DNA from: Meconema thalassinum
Lineage: Eukaryota > Arthropoda > Insecta > Orthoptera > Tettigoniidae
Length of the DNA stretch: 64,000 bases
Assembly (NCBI GenBank): GCA_946902985.2
Contig: OX336396.1
Coordinates: forward strand, 233,880,297 to 233,944,296
Direction: 5' to 3'
The notes under the pieces were generated by a model. That model ran no database searches, had not been told where the DNA came from, and was given only the letters and a program-made list of their open reading frames with translations. Each line of letters opens with the position of its first letter. Position 1 is the stretch's first letter. Of the stretch, positions 43,696-53,406 are shown piece after piece. Both the position numbers and the translations under genes were made by a program.

Positions 43696-44332
43696 AAAGG
43701 TTCATTTACCCTACACCAAAGAGTTAAAAATACATTTCTTTTAGGCGTAAACCATTGGGGGACAATCGGTTAGTGCACACCAGCACGGTAATTTGAATGG
43801 GAAGTGAAGCCATTGATAAATTCATTTTGGAAATACAGTCAAAATATATATTTTATATGAAACCTATTACGTTATTTTGAAACAAACACAAACAACTGAA
43901 TAGCAGAATATTTAGAGACTATTATTTTTTAGATGGGGACTGTCAGAATTGTCGTGTTGATACACACTGGCATCATATCCCCCGCCTCGCAATATAAATG
44001 GTGGTTTGTAGAGTGACATCAAGATGATATCAACGTTTATTTATAGCCTATTTCCATTTTAAAATGCACCATGGCAGTATCGGAGACGAAACAGCATTCT
44101 CTCCCAATATGAGATCCATATAAACTGGTTTGTGCAGACTTATATACAACACAATAACAGCACTGAAAGTCAATCTATCTTCTAGTTTCAATTCCAACAA
44201 ACGTTTGAATTTATGCTCAAAGATGTGATCATTTAAAGAAAATAATTTGATCTTCATTCCTCTGTCTGATTTGAACCTTTCAGTGGTCCAGTAAGCTAAA
44301 TCGTGCAATATAATATATTTTATTTCGTGTAT
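43696..44332. other. No recognised gene
   Basis: AT-rich. A minus-strand open stretch of 106 codons at 44368-44048 partly overlaps the next SINE fragment and has no recognisable domain. Confidence 0.45.
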
Positions 44333-44400
44333 CCTCTTGAGAGGCCGAGTGCAGATCATTCTAGTCAACGCCCGTGGTAACCTGCGCGTCGTCTTGAAAG
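44333..44400 (-). mobile_element. SINE 3' fragment
   Basis: GAGGCCGAGTGCAGATCATT...GTAACCTGCGCGTCGT matches the 3' body of the SINE at 13528-13620 with several changes. The tRNA head is absent. Confidence 0.65.
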
Positions 44401-44401
<1 letters not shown>

Positions 44402-44445
<44 letters not shown>

Positions 44446-44452
44446 TAATAAA
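44402..44452 (+). repeat. (AAT)n microsatellite at a LINE 5' junction
   Basis: About sixteen AAT units sit directly upstream of the next truncated LINE copy. A second AAT run follows its 3' end. Confidence 0.9.
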
Positions 44453-45147
44453 CGACGGATGATCGACTCCCGTGGACGAAACGTATCTTCAGTATATTGG
44501 ACTCAAAACCAAAAACGACAATGCCATGGTACGTTAACGTCCAGAAATATCTGAAAGAAATGGGGATACGAGCAGAAGATGCAAAAAAAAAAAAAAAAAA
44601 AAAAAAACACAGCCTGCTTCCAGTCTCCGACCGGGTCAGGAATGGAATGAATGAAGCCCCTATCTAGCGGCGAGGATATGAACTGTGCCGGCTGCCGAGG
44701 CCTGACGCACTCCTCTGGGGCAATGATTAAATGAATGACAGATGAAATGAAATGATAGAGGAGAGTGTTGCTGGAATGAAATTTTGACAGGGAAAACCGG
44801 AGTACCCGGAGAGAAACCTGTCTGCCTCCGTTTTGTCCAGCACAGATTTCGCATGGAGTGACCGGGATTTGAACCACGGACCCAGCGGTGAGAGGCCGGC
44901 GTGCTGCCGCCTAAGCCACGGAGGCTTCAGCAGAAGATGCACAACACCGAAATCTTTGTAGAGCAGCCATCAAGACGTTTGGGACTTTCCGGGACGAAAA
45001 ACGGACAACTGGTGCGAAATGGACAGAAGAACGTCGTGCTAAATACAGTGAGCTCATGAAGACAATGTGGATCAAGCGAAAAATGAACAAATGCCCAAAT
45101 GTAAAATGAAGCTTATCGTGGTCCCTAGTTGGCCGGTTAGCAAAATT
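44453..45147 (+). pseudogene. RTE-like LINE C-terminus split by a SINE
   Basis: Left piece: RLPWTKRIFSILDSKPKTTM then PWYVNVQKYLKEMGIRAEDA. After the SINE: QHRNLCRAAIKTFGTFRDEK, TGAKWTEERRAKYSELMKTM and KMNKCPNVK-stop, then the 3' untranslated CGTGGTCCCTAGTTGGCC. The WTEER...M end is the family signature. The frame is open across the join if the SINE is ignored, so this was a simple 5'-truncated copy before the SINE inserted. Confidence 0.8.
44571..44941 (-). mobile_element. tRNA-derived SINE with 13-bp target duplication, minus strand
   Basis: The duplication AGCAGAAGATGCA stands at 44571-44583 and 44929-44941. On the minus strand the head is GCCTCCGTGGCTTAGGCGGC with box B GGTTCAAATCCCGG, the body is the same as at 24205-24547, and the tail is about 25 T/A (poly(A) on the SINE strand). 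It interrupts the RTE-like copy. Confidence 0.92.
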
Positions 45148-45148
45148 G

Positions 45149-45150
45149 AA

Positions 45151-45181
<31 letters not shown>

Positions 45182-45184
45182 AAT
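45149..45184 (+). repeat. (AAT)n LINE tail
   Basis: Follows the LINE 3' untranslated region. A SINE head starts immediately after it. Confidence 0.9.
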
Positions 45185-45675
45185 AGTCGCCTCCGTGGCG
45201 TAGCAGTCAGCATGGTTAGCTGCCGCCCCGGAGGTCCTGGGTTCGATTCTCGGCTCTGCCACGAAATTTGAAAAGTGGTACGAGGACTGGAACGGGGTCT
45301 ACTCAGCCTCGGGTGGCCAAAAGAGTAGAGGGGGTTCGATTCCCCCTCAGCCATCCTCGAAGTGGTTTTCCGTGGTTTCCCACTTCGTCTTCGGGCAAAT
45401 GCCGGGATGGTACCTTCTTCAAGGCCACGGTCACCTCCTTCCCTCTTCCTTGCCTATCCATCCTCACCATCCCTTACCTTCCCTCATGAGGCCCCTGTTC
45501 GCTTTGCAGGTGAGGCCGCCTGGGCGAGGTGCCAATCTCACCTCACCAGTTTTATCCCTTCCGATTCGATGTTCCCAGCTCTAGGACACTGCCCGTTGAA
45601 GCGGTAGTGGTGAGTTCCCTCGCTGAGTCCGTGGGTTCCACCAACCTGGAGGGTAAACGACTAAAAAAAATAAAA
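45185..45675 (+). mobile_element. tRNA-derived SINE, about 490 bp, plus strand
   Basis: The head CGCCTCCGTGGCGTAGCAGT has box B GGGTTCGATTCTCGG. A second box-B-like GGTTCGATTCCCCC is near 45335. The body has TTTTCCGTGGTTTCCCACTT, GGCAAATGCCGGGATGGTAC and CAAGGCCACGG, ending in an A-rich tail. The body is related to the SINE at 40206. Confidence 0.8.
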
Positions 45676-45718
45676 AAAAAATTATAATATTAATAATAAT
45701 AATATATTTTATATTTTT

Positions 45719-45905
45719 TACGAGGGAAGTGGAAAAATCTTGCATAAGACCTTGAGAAGGGTCCGCACTCCTCAAGAGTGTGGGATTCTTACCCACTAAA
45801 AAACCACACCCTGTCCTCTTGACAAAACCCATCCTGGGACCACTTTCGTACTACTTTAGGATGGAGGCATTTTCTTTGCTTCACAAGCGCCGTCTTACTT
45901 CTCCA
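45719..45905 (+). repeat. Dispersed 187-bp repeat, copy 1
   Basis: TTACGAGGGAAGTGGAAAAA...GTCTTACTTCTCCATTCAT is repeated in the same orientation at 61697-61893 with about a dozen differences. It has no coding potential. Confidence 0.9.
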
Positions 45906-45910
45906 TTCAT

Positions 45911-47063
45911 AGTCCGCGGATCGCAGACTTAATCAACTAAATCGAGCAAGTCCCCATCCGACTTATTTTGACGAAGGACCACCTCAACAAAGAAAGCGAC
46001 CGTATCCCAGCTGAGCTCGTTCCTCAGCATAATTCCAACTATATTGTCCGGCGTTATTGGACCAACCTCAGCTTCAAGTTGATTTTCCGCTGCCCAACGA
46101 TCGCAGACGAAGAACGTATGATATACGTCATCTCGTTCGTTCTCGCAGTAAATACAAACTGGACTCCTTACTTTGGCCATACGATGAAGGTAACACCGAA
46201 AGTAGCCATGACCTGTCAACATCTGAGTCAGAAAGTAATTAGTTTCTCCGTGTTTCCTACTCGTCCACTCGACCAGACTCGGTATCAGCCGAGCTGTCCA
46301 TCTTCCTCTGAGATCGTCATTCCACCTCTGCTGCCAAAGCTCCATCTTGCGTGCTACGGCTTCCTTCCGGGCTTGAGCCTTGCCCAGTTATTTTTATTTA
46401 AACTACTTAAATACAACCTACTCGTCGGAAGTATACGTCTTTACATTCTTGCGCGAGTAAGTCTATTGGCGCAACACCTGAGACAACCAGAACTGCAGGT
46501 TCCGAAACTGTACGGTAAGCACACGCCACCCTCAGAGCTCCTCTCCTCTGAATTGCAGCGAGGCGTTTCCTATACTTCTCTATCCTCTGCGAATAAGACC
46601 AAATCTCAGCTCCATTCAGCAGAATAGACTGCGCTGTGGACAACAGTAGTCGACGCTTGCTTTGTCTAGGACCATGCACATTAGCCATGAGTCTACTAAT
46701 GGCAGCTGTCACTTCTTCCGCCTTGTCTGCTGCCTTCCGTATATGAGACCAGTATGTCAGTTTCGTGTCAATAGTAAATCCTAAGTACTTCGCAGTGGCT
46801 CCAGTTCGAACGACCACCTCTCCAACTTTCATGGGGATTATAGTGTTCATTCTCCTCCTAGTTAACATTACTATTTCAGTTTTCGACATAGCTAAATTCA
46901 GACCATGAGCGTTCATCCAACCACTCACCCGTCGCATTCATTACATGATTGAGTTTCCACTGAGCCAGAACCGCATCTCGGGCTACAATCACCGCTGCAA
47001 TACCATCAGCGTACCCTACAAGGAATGTATCTTCGGGCTTCTCCATGCGCAGTAAGCCGTCGT
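45911..47063 (-). pseudogene. R1-like LINE, 3' portion (reverse transcriptase end and zinc knuckle)
   Basis: On the minus strand, downstream of the interrupting insertion: LLRMEKPEDTFLVG then YADGIAAVIVA (polymerase motif with the second Asp replaced by Gly), GWMNAHGLNLAMSKTEIVML, KYLGFTIDTKL, then an R1-type thumb and linker to about 46407. After a frameshift it continues with KAQARKEAVARKMELWQQRW, GHGYFRCYLHRM and the knuckle CIYCENERDDVYHTFFVC. The catalytic change and shifts show it is dead. The 5' continuation lies at 58498-58681, beyond an 11.4-kb insertion. Confidence 0.85.
47058..47063 (+). repeat. 6-bp target duplication, left (CGTCGT)
   Basis: CGTCGT directly precedes the first base of the giant inverted-repeat element and recurs directly after its last base at 58492-58497. 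Removing the element plus one copy restores the R1 reading frame across the join. Confidence 0.93.
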
Positions 47064-47130
47064 AGTAGTGGAGTAGTGCCGATTCTAAGCCACAAGATGC
47101 CCAAAAAGTTAGTACACACTTTTTGCTTAT

Positions 47131-47900
47131 TCATATCTCGCGACCCTATGGTCCGATTTTGACAAATGAGGTGTCGTTGGACTCGGGTTGACGCCCTCTT
47201 TCCAATGGACCATTCCTTTCAACCCCTAAATAAAACCTACCCCTACTAGGGGGTGAAATTGTAATTTTTAGTGAAAGTCTCTTTTCAAATACGACATGTA
47301 TAAGGTGCGCTGCTAAAATGAACTTAAATGTTGTTGCTCATATCGCACATGCGTTTTTCTGGCTGCCGCTATGGATGAACATTTTTGTTTTTGTTTTTTA
47401 CGCATGCGCACTTGGGATTTTTGTAAGAGGGCGAGCTCTTTGAAAAAAAACGATTGATAAGAAGAGGTTTTGGTAGTGAGGAGAGAGCCAGATAGTCGCC
47501 TACTTTCCTACGAAGTTTGCCGATATGTCTCAAACGCAAGGTCGGATTTGGACGTGTGACGTGTCAAATCGCTTGTCTCGAAGCCCTATACATGTTATTA
47601 ATAGGTTAGAGTTTTGAGAATGAGGGAAACAGGCTTTTTTAGGGTAAAACAATGATTTTAGACTTTTTCTGATATTTCACGAATGCATGGTCGGATTTGG
47701 TCCTATGACGTGTCAAATGGCTTGTCTCGAAACCCTGTGTATTTTGGTAATAGGTTAAAGTTTTTGAGAATGAGGGAAACAGAATTTTTTGTTGTAAAAC
47801 CGTGATTTTAGACTTTCTGTTATATCTCACAAACCAATAACGCCAGAGACGTATACGAGGGGTCGTAGGACTCGGGGTGACGCCCCTTTCCTCTCCCCTT
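47131..47900 (+). repeat. Subterminal degenerate repeats of about 150 bp, left arm
   Basis: Four units start with a TATCTC/TATTTC-type motif at about 47131, 47521, 47671 and 47820. Each is followed by a GGTCNGATTT or GGGGTCGTAGGACTCGG-type block and GACGTGTCAAAT or GACGCC. The second and third also share GGCTTGTCTCGAA and GAGAATGAGGGAAACAG, at a 150-bp period. Mirror copies occupy about 57655-58425. Confidence 0.75.
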
Positions 47901-50335
47901 TCGAATATAGTATTTATGTTTAAAAAATGCGAAAGGGTCTAACGACACTTTTGTTGAAAACATTTTAGTTTTTAAAACTTTTTCTTTTAATCTGTCTAAA
48001 ATGTTCATGAAGAGTGGTTGCAGATAGAGACGATACCACTGGACACGTGTTTCAACGAAGCTATTACTGGCCACGGTGGTGATATACCAATACAGTATTC
48101 GCTATTTCGATGAGACGGCGGGTCGAGGGTTCGTTTTCCGATTTTTCCTATGATGGAATACCTAATACCTAAACCCCCTGAAGGGGGTCTTTAACATGTA
48201 AACGATTATGAGTGGCATGACAAATGATAATTCCTTGATCAGATGAAGTTAGCTTTAGATAGAACAAACAGAACTTGGTTATATGTTGCTTGAAGTGAGT
48301 ATAGAAAACAAACTTGCTGGGGCAGACTGACAGGATGTGGATGTTATTTGAGCTTATTGGAATGCATTGACTTGACTTGACAACAGGGCAATGAAAAAAG
48401 CACAGAGATGCTGAGGACACTTGAAGGTCAAACGATATGGCAACTATGGTGGGAGGGGGAAGCGAGGATGATGTCGCCGATCATGTTCAATGTTCAATGG
48501 ATGAATTTAAATTTTGCGAAGCATTGTTCGGAGAGGGTCATGGGACGACTTGTTTTAAGGATATTTATTTTTCCGATCTTTCTTATGATGGTCTCATTGA
48601 TTGAAATCATCCAAAACTGCTAGGGCATGGCCTTGAGATTTTATAAACTGATAATGGGATTTTGACATACAAGGTCCACTCAGAACTTGACATGATGCCA
48701 TTCTTTTTATGGCTTATGAATTTCCCCAAAAAAGACCCAAAACAACAAGATCATAGACTTTTGCTTTTCTTAATATATTGCAAACCCATAATGTTAGATG
48801 TTTACTGTGAGTGACGAAACCTAGCTAGGTAAAGAAAGAATTATTGTGGGCTACATGTATGGTGACTGACACGTCTTTGAACATTGGAACTTGTTTTCAG
48901 ATCTGAGTGTAGTACATAGGGAGTATAGGTTGTAGGCATGGCTTGACAAACGGTGTACACAAAATTCAATTTATCGATTCAAGAATTATGAGTAGACTAT
49001 CATTAATTAATTGGTTAAAGAGTGTAGCTAAAAATAAAAAAAAGTGACTACATTAAACTAAACTGAACCAAGTCGAATCAAACCCAACTGAACCAAACCA
49101 AGCCTAAAGCAAACCAAACCTAATCAAGAACAAGCCAAGGGCTTAAGTGTAAAACTTGTGGGGGAATGCAGTCATTGGCAATGTCCAAAGAAAGGGATAA
49201 CGCTCTACCTTTAGAGGGTGAGGTAAAGCTAGCGCATGGTGCTAATGCATATTCCCAAGTACATGAACCACACACACACACAACTATCCTATGCTGTTTT
49301 TATGAGTTGACTGTTAAAACTTACTCAGTGGTTACTGAGCAAGATGGTCGCTACACACAACAAGCTTTAAATACTTGAGGCTAATAATCTATACACACAC
49401 ACGCACTCGCTTGTTCTAAACTAAACTGTCTCGCTGGCAGTGCTCACACAGTAGGCAAATGACAGAAATGCTTGGCTAACCGAAATACAATCATTTTCGG
49501 TTGTCTAATGATACCAGCTAGCCATTACATGCTATAGTGGTGAGCACATGTGCCTCTTGCACTGGAGATCGTAACTCGATTTCTAGCTCTAAGGCCTAGA
49601 ACGAATCAAACTTAGAAAGAATGGTATGGTGACGCAGTAGTTAAACTGTTAGCCTTTCAATAAGGTAGACTAGGGTTTGATTTTGGGTTAATATACATGT
49701 CATAAACAAACAAACAAAAAAAGCGGAGATAATGTTTAAAACTGATTACACTTGTCTCTTTTCAAATTATTACTTAGATTACAAATACAAAGGTGGACTG
49801 GGTTTGATATACAGTTAATGCTGCCTATCGCATACTAGCCTGTAAGAAAGCCAAACAAGCAAAAGGCGTAGGTAGAGCAGTGGTAAAATCACTATGTGTA
49901 GAGAACTACCTAACGGTTTTATGAACTGGCAATGCTATGTCGCATAAACAGTGCAGGATACAATCCGGCAACCATAATTTTTATCTTGTGGAACAGAGAA
50001 AATGCAATTTTACCTTGATGGATAGCAAATGAGTGCAGATGAATGACCTATGCATTAGCCTACCATAGGGTTATAACCACGAGGTGGAGGTGTGACTTTT
50101 ATATTTTATTGTTTAGAGACATGGCTTTTTTGTAACCAGTAGATTTAGTATTTTGTAAATATTCATTTTTGTAATTGTAAATAGTGGAAACATTTTTTTT
50201 GTAATAGTAAATGTTAAATGTATAACTAAAAGTTATTTGGGATAAGTGTGCATGTCAAGGATAAATAGCGTGGTTGTATTTGTTTTCAAAGACAGGTATG
50301 GTTGTGTGAATGTATGACTACAAATAGAATGATAG

Positions 50336-50356
50336 AGAGAGAGAGAGAGAAAGCTT

Positions 50357-50398
<42 letters not shown>
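50336..50398 (+). repeat. (GA)n and (GT)n microsatellites in the left arm
   Basis: A GA run is followed by about 20 GT units. The mirror run in the right arm (55165-55225) is shorter, which accounts for much of the length difference between arms. Confidence 0.9.
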
Positions 50399-50403
<5 letters not shown>

Positions 50404-51226
50404 GCATTGATTTTTCAACCAAAGCAAACACGGCAAGGTAGGATGGTGGGGTAATTAATGTATATAGCAAATGGTAAATAGTATACTATATTTTTTTAAC
50501 ACTTGTGTTTTTTTAATGCAGCAGTAGATAGGTGTTATTTTGTAAAACAGTCTTACCTACAGTAGTAGTAGTAGTAGTAGTAGGCCTATATGTTTTTGGA
50601 AACAAACAGAAAGAGAATGCACTATTGCCATGGCCAAGCACTTCCATTAAAGTGATTTCAAGAAAATTTAAATCAGCAAATGTGTGTTTTACAAAACTAA
50701 ACATTCAGCATGGACTAAATCATAAACGTGTCTTCTGTGATAAGGAAAAAATAGGAAATCCATGTTTCCATATCAACACAATTTAAAAACTTAAAACTGA
50801 CATTTTAAAAATGTAAATGGGAAATTGGCAAATGTGTAAACAACAAAATGGAAAATTCTTGTTTCCATATCATGAAATCCAAAAACTTTAAACTGACATT
50901 TTCAAATCGTGTACATGGAAAATTGACAAATGGCAATGTGTGAAATGTGAAAATGAAAAAATATGAACAAATGGCTATCATTATTTAAAAAAAATAAAAA
51001 ACCGTCGTGTTCTATCGTTAAAGTGTGAATCAAACCACATCTACTTATTTGGATCACCCGAGACTGAGTAGACCTGTTTTAGTCCTAATATACTTTTAAA
51101 ATTTTATGTTAAAGCTCAATTTGAACTCAAGAGCTTTAGAGTGCCAGCTAACTATTATAACCGTTACGTCACAAAGACAACTTTACACTACTCTTAATAA
51201 ACAATATCCTTTTGACTAATCCCTTT

Positions 51227-51385
51227 GGACCTGTCAACAGGGACCTGTCCACAGGGATCCGTCCACAGTGACCCGTCAGCAGGGGCCCGTCATAAATGAC
51301 TCCCTTCAAAAAGGACCCGTTCAGAGGGACTTGTCAACGGGGACCAGTCGAAAGGGGCAAATCAACAGGGATCAATCAAAAGGGG
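51227..51385 (+). repeat. 14-bp tandem repeat, about eleven copies
   Basis: Units vary around GGACCYGTCAACAG, for example GGACCTGTCAACAG, GGACCTGTCCACAG and GGATCCGTCCACAG. The middle is more degenerate. It is found only in the core and lies just inside the left arm. Confidence 0.85.
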
Positions 51386-51840
51386 TTATCGCCTCAAGCT
51401 CTGTCACACCCCCCTTTGATTATTGGTTTGCTTATCGACAAGCGTCGCTTGGAATACGTTTTAATCACCCCTCGTGGGTCAGCCGCCATCTTTAAAAAGG
51501 TCGTGGGAACATAAGTGTTTACCAGCAGTCTTCGGCAAAAAGTCCAACAATACCTCATACAATGCCGTAGTCTTATTGGTTCGCGAGATATTAACAAAAG
51601 TGCACTTAGACCCTTTGTCAAAATTTCAAAAATAGATTCAGTGTTGTGCAATCAATAATAGCTACCTCTTTAACTATATACTTGTTTTTGTTGACCAAGA
51701 AGCCTTGAGTATCCATCATCAGTGTATGAGACATGTTTACGCTTGCATAAATCAAAACCAACTGACTATTCACTACTTGGGTTTAGAAATTACATTTACT
51801 CAAATCACATTCTAGTAAAAATGGTGCCTACTATAAACTG

Positions 51841-51946
51841 CACCCACTTTCGCACCCACTTTCGCACCCACTTTCGCACCCACTTTTGCACCCACTTTTG
51901 CACCCACTTTTGCACCCACTTTTGCACCCACCTTCGCACCCACTTT
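51841..51946 (+). repeat. 12-bp tandem repeat, nine copies
   Basis: Units of CACCCACTTTCG or CACCCACTTTTG. The array is in the block upstream of the first FLYWCH gene and is absent from the otherwise homologous block upstream of the second, so it expanded after the duplication. The open frame through it (THFRTHF...) is not a credible gene. Confidence 0.9.
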
Positions 51947-52008
51947 AAACTATTATTTCTATTATCGAGCGAAATTTATTGGAGATTATTTCATGCTTGA
52001 AAATTGAT

Positions 52009-52245
52009 ATGAAAGTATCAACGAATAGTTATGGTAAGCCATATGCATACTATAAAGGTTATACGTATATTGTAAAACGAACCAATAAAAATGGAACTGT
52101 TATTTGGCGTTGTTCAAAACATCGTTCAAAACAGTGTCAAAGTGAGTTAAAAAGTAAAAATAGCGAGGTCTTAAGTGTGAGTGATCATCAATGTAGTGTG
52201 ACTGATAAGACATCATTGCTGTTTAAAACACTCTTCAAATGTTAA
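52009..52245 (+). pseudogene. FLYWCH zinc-finger gene 1, truncated (78 aa)
   Basis: From the ATG at 52009 the protein has the whole finger: YKGYTYIVKR, then W33, C35, C43, H60 and C62. FLYWCH modules bind DNA or protein through a C2H2-type zinc site; here the last ligand is Cys rather than His, as in its two relatives. After the finger the frame is lost by small deletions relative to gene 2 (near 52225-52245) and ends in FKTLFKC-stop. The ATG matches the one chosen for gene 2 (both MKVSTNS). The upstream 350 bp is homologous to that of gene 2, so the pair arose by tandem duplication. It may still make a finger-only protein. Confidence 0.75.
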
Positions 52246-52493
52246 AACACTAGTCCGAAAGAAAAAAAGATATAGTGACCCGCGTGTTGTGCAATCAATG
52301 ATAGCCACCTATTTAAATATATACTATACTTGTTTTCATTGACCTTAAAGCCTTGAGTATCCATCACCAGTGTATGTGACATGTTTACGCTTGCATAGAT
52401 CAAAAACAACTGACTATTCACTACTGGGGTTTAGAAATTATTTATATTATCGAGTGAACTTTGCTAGAGATTAGTTCATGCTTGACAATTGAC

Positions 52494-53207
52494 ATGAAAG
52501 TATCAACAAATAGCAATGGTATGCCATACGCATTCTATAAAGGATATAAATATATTGTAAAACGAACCAATAAAAATGGAACTGTTATTTGGCGTTGTTC
52601 AAAACATCGTTCAAAACAGTGTCGAGGTGAGCTGAAAAGTAAAAATAGTAATGTCTTAAGTATGAGTGATCACCAATGTAGTGTACCAGATAAAACATCG
52701 TTGCTGTTTAAAAAAACTCTTCAAAATGCTAAAACACTTGTCCCAGAAAAAGATATTGCAGCTCAAGATAGTGCATTGTTTGTTAAGAAGCATGTATCAT
52801 CTCCTCAGAAAGTCGTGTTAGGACAGTTGTCAATGTCTGAAAAACTCCCAACATTATCAAGGGCAACACAGACTGTGCAAAATGTGGTATTGCAAAAGGA
52901 TCAAAAAGGACTATATAGTAATAGTGATGAGGATTATAATGATCATAATGATGATGATAATGATGATGATGATAATGATAATGGTTATGATGATGATGAT
53001 GTTGATGATGAAGATAATAATGATAATGGTAATGCTTTGTTTACAACTAAAAAATCATTTGTTAAATTTGTCTACTGGAACAATCCAAGTAAGCTAATCC
53101 GGCGGCTTCAGCAACTGCATGTCTATAAACAGGCTGGTTATACTGAATATGAGGAAGAACTATTGGATATAGAAAATGAGCTTCGTCGTGCTAAAATTAT
53201 TATGTAA
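52494..53207 (+). CDS. FLYWCH zinc-finger protein with acidic linker (237 aa)
   Basis: The finger spans residues 10-62: YKGYKYIVKRTNKNG, W33-R-C35, C43, then SDHQC with H60 and C62. A Ser/Thr/Gln linker follows to about 143, with a very acidic Asp/Asn run (about 144-180). The end is basic-aromatic and helical (FVKFVYWNNPSKLIRRLQQL...ELLDIENELRRAKIIM), probably an interaction helix. FLYWCH domains occur in host regulators and in some Mutator-type transposases, but no DDE core is present here. A longer in-frame extension to 52461 lacks an ATG. The gene is central between two 4.1-kb arms and is the only full-length paralogue, so it may act on the element (binding arm repeats) or be passive cargo; both are inference. 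The Asp run is GAT-repeat encoded. Confidence 0.8.
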   Translation: MKVSTNSNGMPYAFYKGYKYIVKRTNKNGTVIWRCSKHRSKQCRGELKSKNSNVLSMSDHQCSVPDKTSLLFKKTLQNAKTLVPEKDIAAQDSALFVKKHVSSPQKVVLGQLSMSEKLPTLSRATQTVQNVVLQKDQKGLYSNSDEDYNDHNDDDNDDDDNDNGYDDDDVDDEDNNDNGNALFTTKKSFVKFVYWNNPSKLIRRLQQLHVYKQAGYTEYEEELLDIENELRRAKIIM

Positions 53208-53317
53208 TGGATCCACATAACAGCTTAAACTATTTCTTAACAATACATGTTATATTTTCTACCACTCTGCTACCATTTTGCTCTCACTTTTGCTATCACT
53301 TCAAACTGTACATATTA

Positions 53318-53330
53318 AATATAAAAGCCA
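53318..53330 (+). promoter_or_regulatory. TATA-like box upstream of FLYWCH gene 3
   Basis: AAATATAAAAG lies about 80 bp before the ATG at 53407, a plausible core promoter position. This is inference from sequence only. Confidence 0.4.
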
Positions 53331-53406
53331 ACGCTAAATGATTTTATTATCAGAACAGTTATAACCTTTGTAGTGAGCAAATCATACTAACAGGTTAGTT
53401 GCTACT

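Larger units (their letters stand above)
47064..51206 (+). repeat. Left terminal inverted repeat (4143 bp)
   Basis: Pairs with 54360-58491. It contains subterminal degenerate repeats (47131-47900), tRNA-like modules (near 48070, 49535, 49634 and 51150), an AACC/CTGAA-rich stretch (49059-49140), and (GA)n plus (GT)n runs (50336-50398). Open frames of 60-84 codons occur symmetrically in both arms, for example 48074-47820 and 48420-48169 on the minus strand. None has a recognisable domain. The core-side boundary is where AACAATA stops matching. Confidence 0.93.

Noticed and set aside
45185..45262. True tRNA genes at SINE heads (also 13690-13755, 24208-24280, 44860-44928, 63580-63655)
   Set aside because: Boxes A and B are present but each continues into a SINE body, and no clean acceptor-stem pairing was seen.
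47820..48420. Small mirrored open frames (83-84 codons) in the giant arms
   Set aside because: They are duplicated only because the arms are; no domain or coding signature was recognised, so I did not list them as genes.
51227..51946. CRISPR-like array
   Set aside because: Units are adjacent without spacers and the genome is an insect; these are minisatellites.
51722..52000. Open frame with HFRT/HFCT repeats
   Set aside because: The repeats are the 12-bp DNA array translated in frame; no start context, homologue or second copy upstream of gene 2 supports it.
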